This document shows, piece by piece, positions 1 through 9,230 of a stretch of 64,000 nt of DNA; within the stretch, counting starts at the first letter, position 1, and each line of letters starts with the position of its first letter. The stretch comes from Bryobacterales bacterium. GTDB taxonomy: Bacteria; Acidobacteriota; Terriglobia; Bryobacterales; Bryobacteraceae. The position numbers and the translations under genes are program-made. The stretch is from contig JAIXKK010000101.1 in NCBI GenBank assembly GCA_026954325.1, positions 96,322 through 160,321 on the forward strand, given 5' to 3'. The notes below the pieces were generated by a model. It saw only the letters and a list, made by a program, of their open reading frames with translations, searched no databases and was not told where the DNA came from.

Positions 1-1079
1 TACTCGCCCCAGAAGATTACCGTGCGTCCGCGATCATGCAGGTAACCGGCCGCTTTATGGAGAAACTCAGCCAGCAGTTTCCCTACACCGCCCAACTCCT
101 TTGCCCGCGCCGCCTCGCGGCACTGCGCATTATCCGCCATGCCGATGTAGTAGGGCTCGTCCGTCGAAAGATAAAAATACTTCCCGCCCTTGTTCGCATC
201 CAGAAGATCCTGATACATCCCGTGCAGCAGCTTGTAGGAATCGGGATTGGTGACGCACAACTCGTAATTGCTGTCCGGATATGCCCGCAGCTTCGCGTAT
301 TCGGGATGCTTCAGGATGAAGGCAATGTGCGCGGGACCATCGAGGAACGGGATCAGTTGCACGTGCCTGCGCAAGGCATAATCCGTCAGTTCCTGATACT
401 CGGCCGGCGTCATGGCGTACGGCTCCACCAGCGCGGGCGCGCTCTTGAATTGGAAGTGCCCCTCCAGCTTCAGGGCGAATCCGTTGATCTTGAAGAAAGC
501 CGCCGTGCGGATGGCTTGTTTCAGCGTATCCAGGCGATCCAGGTGGTGCGCGTCATCCCAATAGATCTGCCGCAGTTGCAGGTCGGGCCAGTCCTCTATC
601 CGCGCCTCGGGATAGACCAACCGGCCGTCTCGCGGTTTGAGTAGTTGCGCCAGCGTGGCAACGCCATAATAGAGGCCCGCGGGCGCGTTGGCGCTGATCA
701 CGATGCGATTGGAGCCGAGATCCAACTTGTAGGCCTGCCGCGCCAGTACGTCCCGCTCGCGATCCTGAGCCTTGCCCACGCTCGCCGACCCCGGCGCGAT
801 CACCAGCCGCAGCACGCCGGCGCCGCTCGATGAAGGCGACAGCGTGCGGTGAAAGCGCTCGGCGAACTCCTGGCGCAGCATCTCCAGCGCGGCATCCGCC
901 GGGGAAACGCCCTGCAACTCCAGCTTCCAATCCGGAGAGAACACGAATTCGCCCGCCGACAGTTTCGCCACCTGAGGCTGCGGCGTCACCGTGTACCCTC
1001 GCGCCAATAGCGGCGAAACGGTATCCGCCATGACGGGCAAGGACAGGAACAACACTAGAACCAGCGTGTTTGGCGTCAT
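1..1079 (-). CDS. GH20 family beta-N-acetylhexosaminidase-like protein (3' end outside window)
   Basis: Reading from the ATG at 1079 there is one uninterrupted frame to the window edge, about 359 codons. It opens with a short signal peptide (MTPNTLVLVLFLSLPVMA). Next comes a region typical of the GH20 N-terminal domain, with SPSSSGAGVLRLVI followed by the hallmark AGLYYGVATLAQLL. The start of the GH20 barrel follows (DWPDLQLRQIYWDDAHH), and further on LIPFLDGPAHIAFIL and YFYLSTDEPYY. The STDE motif sits where GH20 enzymes carry their catalytic Asp-Glu pair. Expected role: exo-cleavage of terminal N-acetylhexosamine from chitin, peptidoglycan or glycan fragments in the periplasm or outside the cell. 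The start lies 24 bp after the peptidase gene on the same strand, so it is probably the third gene of that operon. The C-terminus is not seen, so exact specificity is open. Confidence 0.8.
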   Translation of the reverse strand, partial: MTPNTLVLVLFLSLPVMADTVSPLLARGYTVTPQPQVAKLSAGEFVFSPDWKLELQGVSPADAALEMLRQEFAERFHRTLSPSSSGAGVLRLVIAPGSASVGKAQDRERDVLARQAYKLDLGSNRIVISANAPAGLYYGVATLAQLLKPRDGRLVYPEARIEDWPDLQLRQIYWDDAHHLDRLDTLKQAIRTAAFFKINGFALKLEGHFQFKSAPALVEPYAMTPAEYQELTDYALRRHVQLIPFLDGPAHIAFILKHPEYAKLRAYPDSNYELCVTNPDSYKLLHGMYQDLLDANKGGKYFYLSTDEPYYIGMADNAQCREAARAKELGGVGKLLAEFLHKAAGYLHDRGRTVIFWGE

Positions 1080-1103
1080 AAGTCTCCAAATCGTACCCGA
1101 TGC

Positions 1104-3023
1104 TCATTCCACGAAATCGACGTAATTGTGTTGACGGAGGAAACGGAAGTACCCGACAAAGTCGAAGTCCGTCCTGCCGAGTTCAAGTTGCGTCAGCCGC
1201 GCCACTTCCGCAAGATTGCGATGGCCGTCGCACCAGTAAAGCGCAATGGTCGGAATGGCCGCCCACGCTCCCGAAGGAAACTTGCCCCACTGCTCGCGAG
1301 GCAGGTCATCGAGCGGAATTGTGCCGAAACGTTTCCGCTTCACAATGATTTTGGCGGCGTCCGCGGGGGCAGCCCTAATCTCCTCGCGATCCGCGATACG
1401 GGCAAGTTGCAGATCACGAAACCGGCGCAGGCGCTCAATCACCCCAGCGAACTTGCCCTGCAATTCCTCACGGCGGGATTCCGGCGCCAGCCGCAGCACG
1501 CTCGAGACCGCCTGCGTCTCCCGATCCAGGGCGTAATCGAGATGCTCCTTCGATTGCTCGACGGCTTTCAGCATCTGCCGGTACCCCCGGCTCTCGCTGA
1601 GCCGCGCCAGCCACAAGGCCTCCTGCTCGCCGGCGTTGGCAATGTAGTAGAGAAACGCGGCGTCAATGACGGAGATGTCGCGCAGTGAGCGTTCATCCAC
1701 GCGCCCGGGCGTGTCTTCGCTGTTGTGGTGCGTCTCGACGCCGCTGCCGCTATAGCCCCACACGGTCGGGATGCCCACCATCGGCTCCGCCAGGTAAGTA
1801 TCCGTACCGGTGGTGAACGGCTTCTCATGCCACGGCCGCCCCACGGCCCGCAGATGGCTGGCGGCAACTTCCAGAATGAAGGCATCCGTGAAGTCCTTCG
1901 CCACATGCGGGTTCATGTAGAAGCTGTACTCCGTGCCCGCCAGGTCATACGAGGCGGCCGGCGTATCCACGCACATAGCGGCCACCGTGCGGCGGATGCG
2001 CTCGCGGTTGTGCTCCACATAATGCATCGAGCCGTACATTTCCCCCATCGTAAGAATCCGGATCGAGCGCTTCGGGCGCGGTAACTTCCCGGCCTCGATC
2101 AATCGCCGCAGCGTGCCGAGCGCCTCCAGAGTCGCGGCTACGCCGGTGGCGTTATCTTGCGCGCCCTGCTCCGCTATATGACCGAGCGTCAACACCTCCT
2201 CCGGCCCGGTTCCCGGAACGACAGCGGTGACGTAGGGATATGTGCCCGGGTAGTAGCGCGCATCCACCGCGGCCCTGACACGCACCGGCCCGCGCGCCAG
2301 CAGTTTGCGCACCAGCGATGCTTGCCGCGGCGTGATGGAAAAACACAACAGCGGCGTGCTCCTTCTGGTGAACGCCCAGCCATCGTCGCCCCAGGCGTTC
2401 ACCCACTGGCGGCCATCCGCCAGCGAAGGATTCTCCGTGAATGTGTTGATCGCCCCCAGCGCGCCCGCCTTCACCAGAAGCCACTTGATATTGGCTGGAT
2501 TCACCTCGGTGAGCGCCAGTTTGCCGCGCAGGTCCATCTGCCCCAACCGGCCGATGTCGGCTTTCTTCACTTCGACAATCTCCGCCGTGACGCCGCCCGG
2601 CGGCGTAGATCCGCTCCACATGCCCAAAGACGCTGGAACCTTCTCATAGTCCGCAAGCACGCGGTTCGCCTCGGACAGGCTCGAGTCGAGAATCTCCAAT
2701 CGCGCGCTCTTCACATCCCAGGCAAGCGGCATGGTCCAGAAGCCCGATTGCGTGACGCCATCCGCGGGCGCGCCCACAATCTCCACGTCGCGCAGACCCG
2801 CTTTCTCCATCTCCGCCTTCAGATACTCCGCCGTGGCCTGAAAACGAGGAAATGTGAAATAGCGGTCGTTGGCGTAAGCGTGGCGCATGTAGTCCATCGC
2901 CTGCCCGGAATTGTAGGCCGCCCGCACGTTGCGGAGGATGGTTTCGAGTGAAGGCGCCGCCGGTTCCGCGCCCGCCGCGGGGCTTGCCGCCAGAAGAAAC
3001 ACGCACAAGAAAAGGTTCATCAA
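1104..3023 (-). CDS. secreted M28-family-like aminopeptidase
   Basis: The 639-residue protein has a signal peptide ([19 protein letters not shown]). A PA-like insert is likely around residues 140-270, and the zinc-peptidase part follows. M28-type features are LGHIAEQGAQDNATG (metal-binding Asp in GAQDN), the catalytic-Glu region GEMYGS, a GTDTYLAEP stretch, and HHNSEDT near residue 430 supplying a late His/Asp ligand. The usual first ligand His is in LGHIAEQ, slightly different from the canonical GAHYD, so metal binding should be verified. About 170 C-terminal residues form a helical tail absent from minimal M28 enzymes. The start codon overlaps the stop of the upstream glycosidase by four bases (3020-3023), indicating translational coupling. 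Likely role: removal of N-terminal residues from peptides outside the cytoplasm. Confidence 0.75.
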   Translation of the reverse strand: MMNLFLCVFLLAASPAAGAEPAAPSLETILRNVRAAYNSGQAMDYMRHAYANDRYFTFPRFQATAEYLKAEMEKAGLRDVEIVGAPADGVTQSGFWTMPLAWDVKSARLEILDSSLSEANRVLADYEKVPASLGMWSGSTPPGGVTAEIVEVKKADIGRLGQMDLRGKLALTEVNPANIKWLLVKAGALGAINTFTENPSLADGRQWVNAWGDDGWAFTRRSTPLLCFSITPRQASLVRKLLARGPVRVRAAVDARYYPGTYPYVTAVVPGTGPEEVLTLGHIAEQGAQDNATGVAATLEALGTLRRLIEAGKLPRPKRSIRILTMGEMYGSMHYVEHNRERIRRTVAAMCVDTPAASYDLAGTEYSFYMNPHVAKDFTDAFILEVAASHLRAVGRPWHEKPFTTGTDTYLAEPMVGIPTVWGYSGSGVETHHNSEDTPGRVDERSLRDISVIDAAFLYYIANAGEQEALWLARLSESRGYRQMLKAVEQSKEHLDYALDRETQAVSSVLRLAPESRREELQGKFAGVIERLRRFRDLQLARIADREEIRAAPADAAKIIVKRKRFGTIPLDDLPREQWGKFPSGAWAAIPTIALYWCDGHRNLAEVARLTQLELGRTDFDFVGYFRFLRQHNYVDFVE

Positions 3024-5557
3024 TACACCTCAAAGGCCGCTGTTTTCGTTTGTCCGCTGAGAATGTCCCTCACGCGGACCTCCCACCGGCCAGCGGGGTC
3101 GTTGAGCGCGAGCGGAATCCGCTTGGCCGCCGTTCCCTCATGCGCCGGCAGGTTGCCCGAATAGAACGGCGCCGTCTTGCCCGCCGGGTTCACCACATCG
3201 ACATGAAGCACGTGGTTCTCCGCCGGCGTTGCCGTTGCAAACCGGATGCCCACTTCGACGCTTCCGCCCAGCGGCGCCCGCGCGGGGGCGGCAATCTGCA
3301 TCGCGGGGATCTCCTCGGCCGCGACGGCGAAGATCGCCGGCTCGTAAGGGTCGAGCGTAACACTCACTTCCTTTCGCCGGCCGAGTTCTTTCGCTCCCCG
3401 TACATCATAGATGAATCGCTCTCCGGGCAACCGAAGCCGCACGGTCACTGGCTTCGCGAACCGGTCATTCGACTTGAACTCCGGCGGTCCCAAATCATCA
3501 ATCCGCAATTCCGGATTCGTCAGCAGCGCCACCAGGCGAACACCCCCGTTGCGGAACACGTGCGTCTCCACCCCCGTCACCGGCTTGTCCGAATCATCCG
3601 TAACCGCGAACTCCGGTTTGATCCCCGCCCGCCCCAGCAGTTCTCCCATCATCCGCTTCACCTCGCCCTCCTTGCCCACCACGCGGTTCTGATGGTAGTT
3701 GAGGACATCCGCCGTCAGCAGGATGGCCCTGTCGGGCTTCTGCTCGAACAGATCGGCCAGCCATGGTTTGGGGAGCCGGCGGCAGTGCTCGTCGAAAGCG
3801 GCCGGCTGGCCGTCGGCAATCAGCGTGCCGCCGCTCTCGACAAACTCCCGCATCGCCCGCGCCTCCGCTTCGGATACGGCCGTCGAATGCGGCAGAATCA
3901 ATACACGATATCCTCCTCGCGCCAGTTCTCCCCGCTCCATCTGGCGGTAGGAAACGAAGTTGTATTGCAGACCTTCATCCTCAATCAGCCGGCAGTACGA
4001 TTCGCGCAGCCGGAGAAAGTTGCTGTCCCGGTATTCGGTGCTCGAATTTCGCAGCACCCAGTTCTCGCCCTTTGGCCTCTGCGCCAGCATCCACTCGATC
4101 CGCATGCTCGGCTGCGAATAGTGAATCGCAATCGGATCGGCGACGCGCCGGCTGTTGATCAGCAGCGCGCCCAGTCCGCCGCGCAGTTCCTTGTAATAAG
4201 GAGCGGTCTCCTTCCCTCGGGGGCCGATGGTGTTGTCCTCGCCGATGAAGGCTGACTTGTCATCCCAGAGGATCAGGCCGCGGTTGCCGTGGAGCAATTC
4301 GTACCACACGCGGTGCTTCTCCCATGGTCCCGTCGCGAAGGCTGTCGTCAATACCGTCATTTCCGGATTTAAAGACCGTATAATCTCGATATTGTTGCCG
4401 ATATCATAAGGCTCAATGGCGTTCAGCGATTCGGTGATGCGCGCATAGTCGTATCCGCCCCAGCCCGGCATCTGCCCTCCCCCTATCCCGATGTACGCCT
4501 CCGGATCGACGCTGTGGATGGCATCCGCGCCCATCTTCAGCGCGCTCGCGTAGGCGATGTCCATCCACTCCTTGAAGTCGCTCCATCCGGAGAAATTCTC
4601 CCCCTGCCGTTTCATCGCTTCATCGGTGGTGGGCGGAATGACGGCATCCCAACTCTGGAAATCGGTCTCCCACTGCTCGTTCAAGCCGCGCAGCGTGGCG
4701 TAGCGTTCCCTCAGCCAGCGCCTCATCGGCACAAGGGACTCGTCGGAAAAGTCGAAATCCCAGAAGGCGGCGAGGTTCGCAATGCCGCTTTCATCCCCCA
4801 GGCTGTAAAAGAACGGCCGGTACGGCGCATAGAACTTCGCGCTCTCCACCAGCCGGTCATGGACCTTCGCCAGCCAGGAGGCGTCGCTCAAACTCGGATG
4901 GCGCTTGAACGGCTCCTTACTGGTCCTGTCCTTCTTATACTGTTCCCGAGCCTCCAGAAACATCCAATCGTTGCGCCGGTCCGGGAAGTAGCGATGGTAT
5001 TCGGAATAGAAATCCGTGGCGATATTTTCCGCATACCAGCGCAGATCGTTGTCCAATAGAAAATCCGGCAGCGAGCGGTTTCGTCCCACCCATTGCCCCC
5101 CGCTGATGCCGATAGTCTTGAGCGCCGCCACCTGGGCAGGCTTGCGATGCTGCCACATGATGATCTCGTAATCCCACCAGGAGCGGTTCGCCGGACGGGC
5201 AATGAACTCCGCCTTCGCGTCTTCCTCGCGGTGGTCCGCCTGCCCGCGCTTGTTGACTCCGTCGAACAGAAAGTGCGCGGTCAACTGGTTTCGCATGGCG
5301 GCGGTCCGCCCGAGATCGAGGGTAAAGCTGACCTGATTCTCATCGTTCAGCCTCACCTCGATCCGGCGGTTCTCGATGAGACGCCCGTGCGCGTCCGTCC
5401 AGCGAATGGTGAGTTCCCCGGCGCCGGTCGCCAACTGGCCGGTGCGGTAGAAGGCACGCAGCGTGCCTGTACGCTCGAAGGATGCCGCCGGAAGCGCGAT
5501 CTCCGCGGCCCGCGCGAAGCCTGGCGCCAATAGCAGGAAAAAGAGAAAGTGGAACAT
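3020..5557 (-). CDS. secreted GH42-like (beta-galactosidase-type) glycosidase
   Basis: The 845-residue protein starts with a signal peptide ([17 protein letters not shown]). Residues about 20-130 form a beta-rich domain. A TIM-barrel region follows from about 130 to 500. It has [11 protein letters not shown], a likely acid/base Glu in GDES, and [15 protein letters not shown], which resembles the GH42 signature region. Residues about 500-660 ([28 protein letters not shown]) look like the beta-galactosidase trimerisation (glutamine-amidotransferase-like) domain. The C-terminus is again beta-rich. It heads the minus-strand operon with the M28-like peptidase and the GH20 enzyme, which suggests glycoprotein or complex glycan breakdown. 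Family-level assignment is fair. Substrate cannot be read from the sequence, and other clan GH-A families with the same C-terminal domain are possible. Confidence 0.7.
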   Translation of the reverse strand: MFHFLFFLLLAPGFARAAEIALPAASFERTGTLRAFYRTGQLATGAGELTIRWTDAHGRLIENRRIEVRLNDENQVSFTLDLGRTAAMRNQLTAHFLFDGVNKRGQADHREEDAKAEFIARPANRSWWDYEIIMWQHRKPAQVAALKTIGISGGQWVGRNRSLPDFLLDNDLRWYAENIATDFYSEYHRYFPDRRNDWMFLEAREQYKKDRTSKEPFKRHPSLSDASWLAKVHDRLVESAKFYAPYRPFFYSLGDESGIANLAAFWDFDFSDESLVPMRRWLRERYATLRGLNEQWETDFQSWDAVIPPTTDEAMKRQGENFSGWSDFKEWMDIAYASALKMGADAIHSVDPEAYIGIGGGQMPGWGGYDYARITESLNAIEPYDIGNNIEIIRSLNPEMTVLTTAFATGPWEKHRVWYELLHGNRGLILWDDKSAFIGEDNTIGPRGKETAPYYKELRGGLGALLINSRRVADPIAIHYSQPSMRIEWMLAQRPKGENWVLRNSSTEYRDSNFLRLRESYCRLIEDEGLQYNFVSYRQMERGELARGGYRVLILPHSTAVSEAEARAMREFVESGGTLIADGQPAAFDEHCRRLPKPWLADLFEQKPDRAILLTADVLNYHQNRVVGKEGEVKRMMGELLGRAGIKPEFAVTDDSDKPVTGVETHVFRNGGVRLVALLTNPELRIDDLGPPEFKSNDRFAKPVTVRLRLPGERFIYDVRGAKELGRRKEVSVTLDPYEPAIFAVAAEEIPAMQIAAPARAPLGGSVEVGIRFATATPAENHVLHVDVVNPAGKTAPFYSGNLPAHEGTAAKRIPLALNDPAGRWEVRVRDILSGQTKTAAFEVY

Positions 5558-5619
5558 CTGAAACTGCGAGTATAGCGCTACGTGCGGGGGCTTTTATGCT
5601 ACAAACGGAGGACATTCCC

Positions 5620-6321
5620 ATGATGACCTGCGACGTTGCGGTGTTCGGTTCCGGCGTCTTCGGCGCATGGGTAGCCTTGTGGCTGCGCCGCGCCGGAGCC
5701 TCCGTCGTCCTGCTCGACCCCTATGGCCCCGGAAACAGCCGTTCCAGTTCCGGCGAATCGCCATCATCCGCATGGGAACGGACCCGATGAGATCTACACG
5801 CAGTGGTCCATCCGCTCTCTTGTCCATTGGAAGGAACTTGCCGGGCACACCAAGCGCCTCTTGAAGCACGGGGTGGAATTTGAAACCCTGCCGGCTTCCG
5901 AACTGGCTGCCCGCTATCCGCGGATCACGTGCGCCCCACACTCTTGGCCGCGGCTGCAAAATCGCCATCGACGCGCACGGTCCGTTGTTCTGACCCGGAC
6001 TCGGGAGATCGGGCACTCACTCCGCAAGGCATTGCGGATGTGCGCGCCTACCTCGCCGCGCGCTATCCGGATTTGCGCGACGCTCCGCTGCTCGAGTCCC
6101 GCGTCTGCCGGTACGAAAACACCTCGAGCGGCAATTTTCTCATCGATCGCCACCCGGACCTCAACAACGTGTGGCTGGCGGGCGGAGGCTCCGGACACGG
6201 CTTCAAGCACGGTCCCGCGCTGGGCGAACATGTGGTCGCCTTGATTTCCGGCCACGCCGAAGTGGAGGAACGCTTCTCCCTCGCGACGAAAGCGGAGATC
6301 CGGGCGCGGGAGGTATTCTGA
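5620..6321 (+). pseudogene. decayed FAD-dependent oxidoreductase (sarcosine oxidase/DAO-like)
   Basis: The start at 5620 is preceded by GGAGG at 5607-5611. The first frame (to 5790) encodes [19 protein letters not shown], a Rossmann GxGxxG dinucleotide-binding motif, followed by [11 protein letters not shown]. Homology then moves to a second frame (IIRMGTDP near 5770). A third frame carries [18 protein letters not shown] to ARYPRI (to about 5930), then the frame shifts again. A further break lies near 5990, where HGPLF is followed by a stop and the family sequence resumes as PDSGDRALTPQG. The C-terminal FAD-contact region (NNVWLAGGGSGHGFKHGPALGE) is intact to 6321. The middle roughly 150 residues expected for a 380-residue enzyme are missing. 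Several frameshifts plus an internal deletion make sequencing error an unlikely sole cause. Confidence 0.85.
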
Positions 6322-6325
6322 TCCC

Positions 6326-7219
6326 TCAGCGCAATTCCTTCACCGGAACATTGAACGCCACCGTGTTCACCTGCCCCTTGCTCTGAAACTGCACCCACAC
6401 CCGGTATATCCCCTCGCGCGGGAAGATCATGTTGAACTGCACCTTCGGCCCGCCATCGGCAATAAACGGATGCGTGTGGATGAAATCCACCAGGTCTTCA
6501 CTCACTGCCAGCATGTGGCCCCATGCCCCGATATACGGCTCCAGTTCAAACGCCCCGCCATCGGCCGGCTCCAGTTGAAAAAACATCAGCGTCTTGAATC
6601 CGGCCAGCGGTTGCGGCGGCTCCGTGGAAATCGAGACCTTCAGGTTCCCCCCGGTTTGCGCTCTCAGGTCGGCCGCCGGCGGCTTCTTCGGAACAGCCTG
6701 CCCGGCAACGTACATCGTGCTGATGTTCATCTGCGGCGTTCCGCCGGCGGGATAGAAATCCGCCACCACGCGATAGGGCCCGGCTTGCGGAAGCTTCGCA
6801 TCGAAGACGAACGTGCCGTCCGGCCGCGGCGTGGGATGCTCGTGGGCGAAGTAGCTCAGGTCATCGCTCACCAGAAACAGGTGAAACAGCTTCTCGTGAA
6901 CGATTTCGTACTTCCTGACCGTGGCATGTGTCTTGGGATCCTCGACGCGAAACGTCATGCCCACGGGCTTGTCCGGCCTTGGAACGCGCGGCGACAAATC
7001 CAAATACACGGGGTACTCCGAGGAATCGGGTATACCGGGAATCAGTTTCATCCCGCAACGCGGGCACGTCCCCGGTTGCTTCTCCCGCACGTCCTTGTCC
7101 ATCGGGCAGATGAAGTCGGCATCGTTCGAAGCCGGCCCGGCGAGCTTCTGCTGCGCCGCCGCCGCGCCCAGCAGAATGCACCCCGCGACCACGGCCCTCA
7201 GCGAAGAAACAACATTCAC
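6326..7219 (-). CDS. secreted heavy-metal-binding-domain protein
   Basis: The likely start is the GTG at 7219. It lies one base after the SDR stop (7221) and has a GAGGTGTGAGG Shine-Dalgarno region overlapping the end of that gene. A longer frame reaches 7273 but would run inside the SDR gene. The 297-residue product has a signal peptide (SLRAVVAGCILLGAAAAQQ). A short heavy-metal-binding motif follows at residues about 37-58 (CPMDKDV then GTCPRCGM), the arrangement seen in CusB/CopB-associated metal-binding domains. Two beta-sandwich-like segments follow, each with His-rich stretches (YFAHEHPTPRPDG; DFIHTHPFIADGGP) resembling FixH/YtkA-type folds. It probably binds Cu or another soft metal in the periplasm. 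It is the last gene of the minus-strand cluster that starts near 8018. Confidence 0.72.
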   Translation of the reverse strand: MNVVSSLRAVVAGCILLGAAAAQQKLAGPASNDADFICPMDKDVREKQPGTCPRCGMKLIPGIPDSSEYPVYLDLSPRVPRPDKPVGMTFRVEDPKTHATVRKYEIVHEKLFHLFLVSDDLSYFAHEHPTPRPDGTFVFDAKLPQAGPYRVVADFYPAGGTPQMNISTMYVAGQAVPKKPPAADLRAQTGGNLKVSISTEPPQPLAGFKTLMFFQLEPADGGAFELEPYIGAWGHMLAVSEDLVDFIHTHPFIADGGPKVQFNMIFPREGIYRVWVQFQSKGQVNTVAFNVPVKELR

Positions 7220-7220
7220 C

Positions 7221-8018
7221 TCACACCTCGAATGGCCAGACCGAGGTCGTCGTGTATCCGCCATCCACCGCAATCACCTGCCCCGTAACGTAGTCCGAAG
7301 CGGCGCTGCTGAGAAACACGGCTACCGGGGCAATGTCCTCGGGCACGCCCGTTCGCGGACTTGCCTGCGCGGTCTTCAACCATTGCTTCATGACAGGCTG
7401 CTGCCACATCGCCCGGTTGAGATCCGTAATGATGAAGCCCGGCGCGATGCAATTCACTTGAATGTTGTGCCGTCCCCATTCGGCGGCCAGCGTGCGCGTC
7501 AACCCCGCCAGCGCGCTCTTCGTCATCGCGTACACCGTCAGGTAGGGCAATCCCAGCACCGACATCAAACTGCCGATGTGAACGATCTTGCCGCCCTTGC
7601 CGCGCTCCACCATCCGGCCGCCCACCAGCTTTGTCAGCCGCGCAATGCCATGCAGATTCGTCTGCATGATGGTCTCGTATTCTTCCTGCGTGTATTCCGT
7701 GAACCGCTTGCGGATATTCGTACCCGCCACGTTGATCAGAATGTCCACCTCGGGCAGCGCGGACGCGGCGGCGTCAATCGACGCGTTGTCCGCCATGTCC
7801 AGCTTCCTCGCTTCGGCGAGCAAGCCCTGGTCCCGAAGTTCTTTCGCGTGCGTCTCCAGTTGAGGAAGAGACCGGGAAGCCAGGATCACATTGGCCCCCG
7901 CGGCAGCCGCGCCCTGGGCGATCGCCAGCCCGATGCCGCGGCTTGCTCCATTGATCAGCGCCGTCTTGCCGGCAAGTGAGAAAGGATTCGACAGATTCAT
8001 GCAATGCTCAGAATCCAT
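7221..8018 (-). CDS. SDR family oxidoreductase (gluconate 5-dehydrogenase-like)
   Basis: This is a classical short-chain dehydrogenase of 265 residues. The NAD(P) motif is NGASRGIGLAIA (TGxxxGIG form, with N for T). NVAG sits after beta-4, and the catalytic set is Ser in IGSLMSV with YAMTKSAL (YxxxK). The C-terminus is the usual DYVTGQVIAVDGG. The HGIARLTKLVGGRMVERGKGG and PYLTVYAMTKSALAGLTRTLAAEWG stretches are typical of the gluconate 5-dehydrogenase/3-ketoacyl reductase-like branch. An in-frame ATG at 8000 (MNLSNPF) would give a product better matched to family length and is a good alternative start. It lies 14 bp downstream of the FMN oxidase gene on the same strand, so co-transcription is likely. 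The substrate is probably a sugar acid or polyol, but this is inference. Confidence 0.85.
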   Translation of the reverse strand: MDSEHCMNLSNPFSLAGKTALINGASRGIGLAIAQGAAAAGANVILASRSLPQLETHAKELRDQGLLAEARKLDMADNASIDAAASALPEVDILINVAGTNIRKRFTEYTQEEYETIMQTNLHGIARLTKLVGGRMVERGKGGKIVHIGSLMSVLGLPYLTVYAMTKSALAGLTRTLAAEWGRHNIQVNCIAPGFIITDLNRAMWQQPVMKQWLKTAQASPRTGVPEDIAPVAVFLSSAASDYVTGQVIAVDGGYTTTSVWPFEV

Positions 8019-8031
8019 CTTATACGCTGTG

Positions 8032-9198
8032 TCAGCGCTCCATCCGGATCAGGCTCTTGTCTATGGCTCCGATCGTCGCCTTTCCGCACAGCCCCATCGC
8101 CAGCGCCAGTTCCGTCTCCAGAAGTTGCAGCACTTTCTCGACGCCCGGCTGCCCGTATGCCCCCAGTCCCCATAACACGGGCCGCCCGATTTGCACGGCG
8201 CTCGCGCCGATCGCCAGCGCTTTCAGAATGTCCGTCCCCCGGCGGAATCCGCTGTCGACGATGACCGGAATCTTCTTTCCCGCCGCCTGCACCACTTCCG
8301 GCAATACATCGATCGTGGCGGGAGCGTAGTCGAGAAGGCGGCCGCCGTGATTCGATACCACCACGCCGTCGGCCCCATGCGTCACCGCCAGTTCGGCATC
8401 CTCGCCCGTAAGGATTCCCTTCACCAGCACCGGAGTCTTCGCCCAATCTTTCACTCTCGCCAGATACGTCCAGTCCCACGTCGATGACGGCCGCGCCTGC
8501 AAGCCGTAGGGATGGGCCGGAGCCTCTTCCGCGCGCTTGCTTCGCGAACCTTCCCCGCGGACCGCCGGCGCGCGCGGCGCGTCTCGCAACGGCCGCTCCC
8601 GATGCCCCAGATAAGGGACATCCACCGTCACCACTATCACTTTGTATCCGGAGGAAACCGCCCGGTTCACGAGTCCCCGCGTCGCCTCGTCGTCCTCGGC
8701 CGGATAAAGCTGCCACCACTTGGCGGCGTTCGTCGCCTCCGCCACTTTCTCGAGCGAATAGCTCGAGTTGTTGCTCACGCACATGACCGTTTTCGCCGCC
8801 GCGGCGGCCCGCGCCGTCGCCAGTTCTCCCTGGGGGTGCGCCTGTTGGTGCCCCGCCGTGGGCGCGATCAAAACGGGGAACGCCAGGTTTGTTCCGAACA
8901 GAGTCGTGGACAAATCCATCCGCGACGTGTTTACCAGCACCCGGGGCCGAAAGCTGATGCGGTCAAAAGCCTCGCGGTTATGCCGCAGAGACCATTCATT
9001 GTCCACGCCGCCGGCAATGTTGTCGTAGCTCGGCTTCGGAATCCGGCTCTTGCACAACGGTTCGAATTCGAACACGTTCACCAGTTCATCAAGCGCCGGA
9101 TAACGCTCCCGCGTATCGGGGATGTCCTGTTGCCCGCGCGTCAGCGGCGAAGCCGCGAAAAACGCCGCCAGATTCCGAAAAGCATTGCGTCTGTTCAT
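8032..9198 (-). CDS. FMN-dependent alpha-hydroxy acid oxidase/dehydrogenase
   Basis: The 388-residue protein belongs to the glycolate/lactate oxidase, lactate dehydrogenase and mandelate dehydrogenase family. Diagnostic parts are FPVLIAPTAGHQQAHPQGE near the N-terminus, WWQLYP, VVTVDVPYLGHRERPLRD, the flavin-site Lys region PVLVKGILTGEDAELAV, and the catalytic His motif VVSNHGGRLLD. VIVDSGFRRGTDILKALAIGA then binds FMN phosphate. The canonical SNHGGRQLD has Leu in place of Gln here. The N-terminus (MNRRNAFRNLAAFFAAS) carries an RR pair followed by a weakly hydrophobic stretch resembling a Tat signal, which would make it an exported flavoenzyme. It sits between the aldo/keto reductase and SDR genes in one minus-strand cluster. 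Expected reaction: oxidation of an (S)-2-hydroxy acid to the keto acid. Confidence 0.88.
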   Translation of the reverse strand: MNRRNAFRNLAAFFAASPLTRGQQDIPDTRERYPALDELVNVFEFEPLCKSRIPKPSYDNIAGGVDNEWSLRHNREAFDRISFRPRVLVNTSRMDLSTTLFGTNLAFPVLIAPTAGHQQAHPQGELATARAAAAAKTVMCVSNNSSYSLEKVAEATNAAKWWQLYPAEDDEATRGLVNRAVSSGYKVIVVTVDVPYLGHRERPLRDAPRAPAVRGEGSRSKRAEEAPAHPYGLQARPSSTWDWTYLARVKDWAKTPVLVKGILTGEDAELAVTHGADGVVVSNHGGRLLDYAPATIDVLPEVVQAAGKKIPVIVDSGFRRGTDILKALAIGASAVQIGRPVLWGLGAYGQPGVEKVLQLLETELALAMGLCGKATIGAIDKSLIRMER

Positions 9199-9230
9199 TC
9201 TCTCAACCTGTCACTCGGCGCGGCGGACAC

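Noticed and set aside
553..1107. A 184-residue minus-strand frame starting at 1107
   Set aside because: It overlaps, in a different frame, the 1079 start of the GH20-like gene, which has a signal peptide and family motifs. The 1107 frame is arginine/glycine-rich and meaningless.
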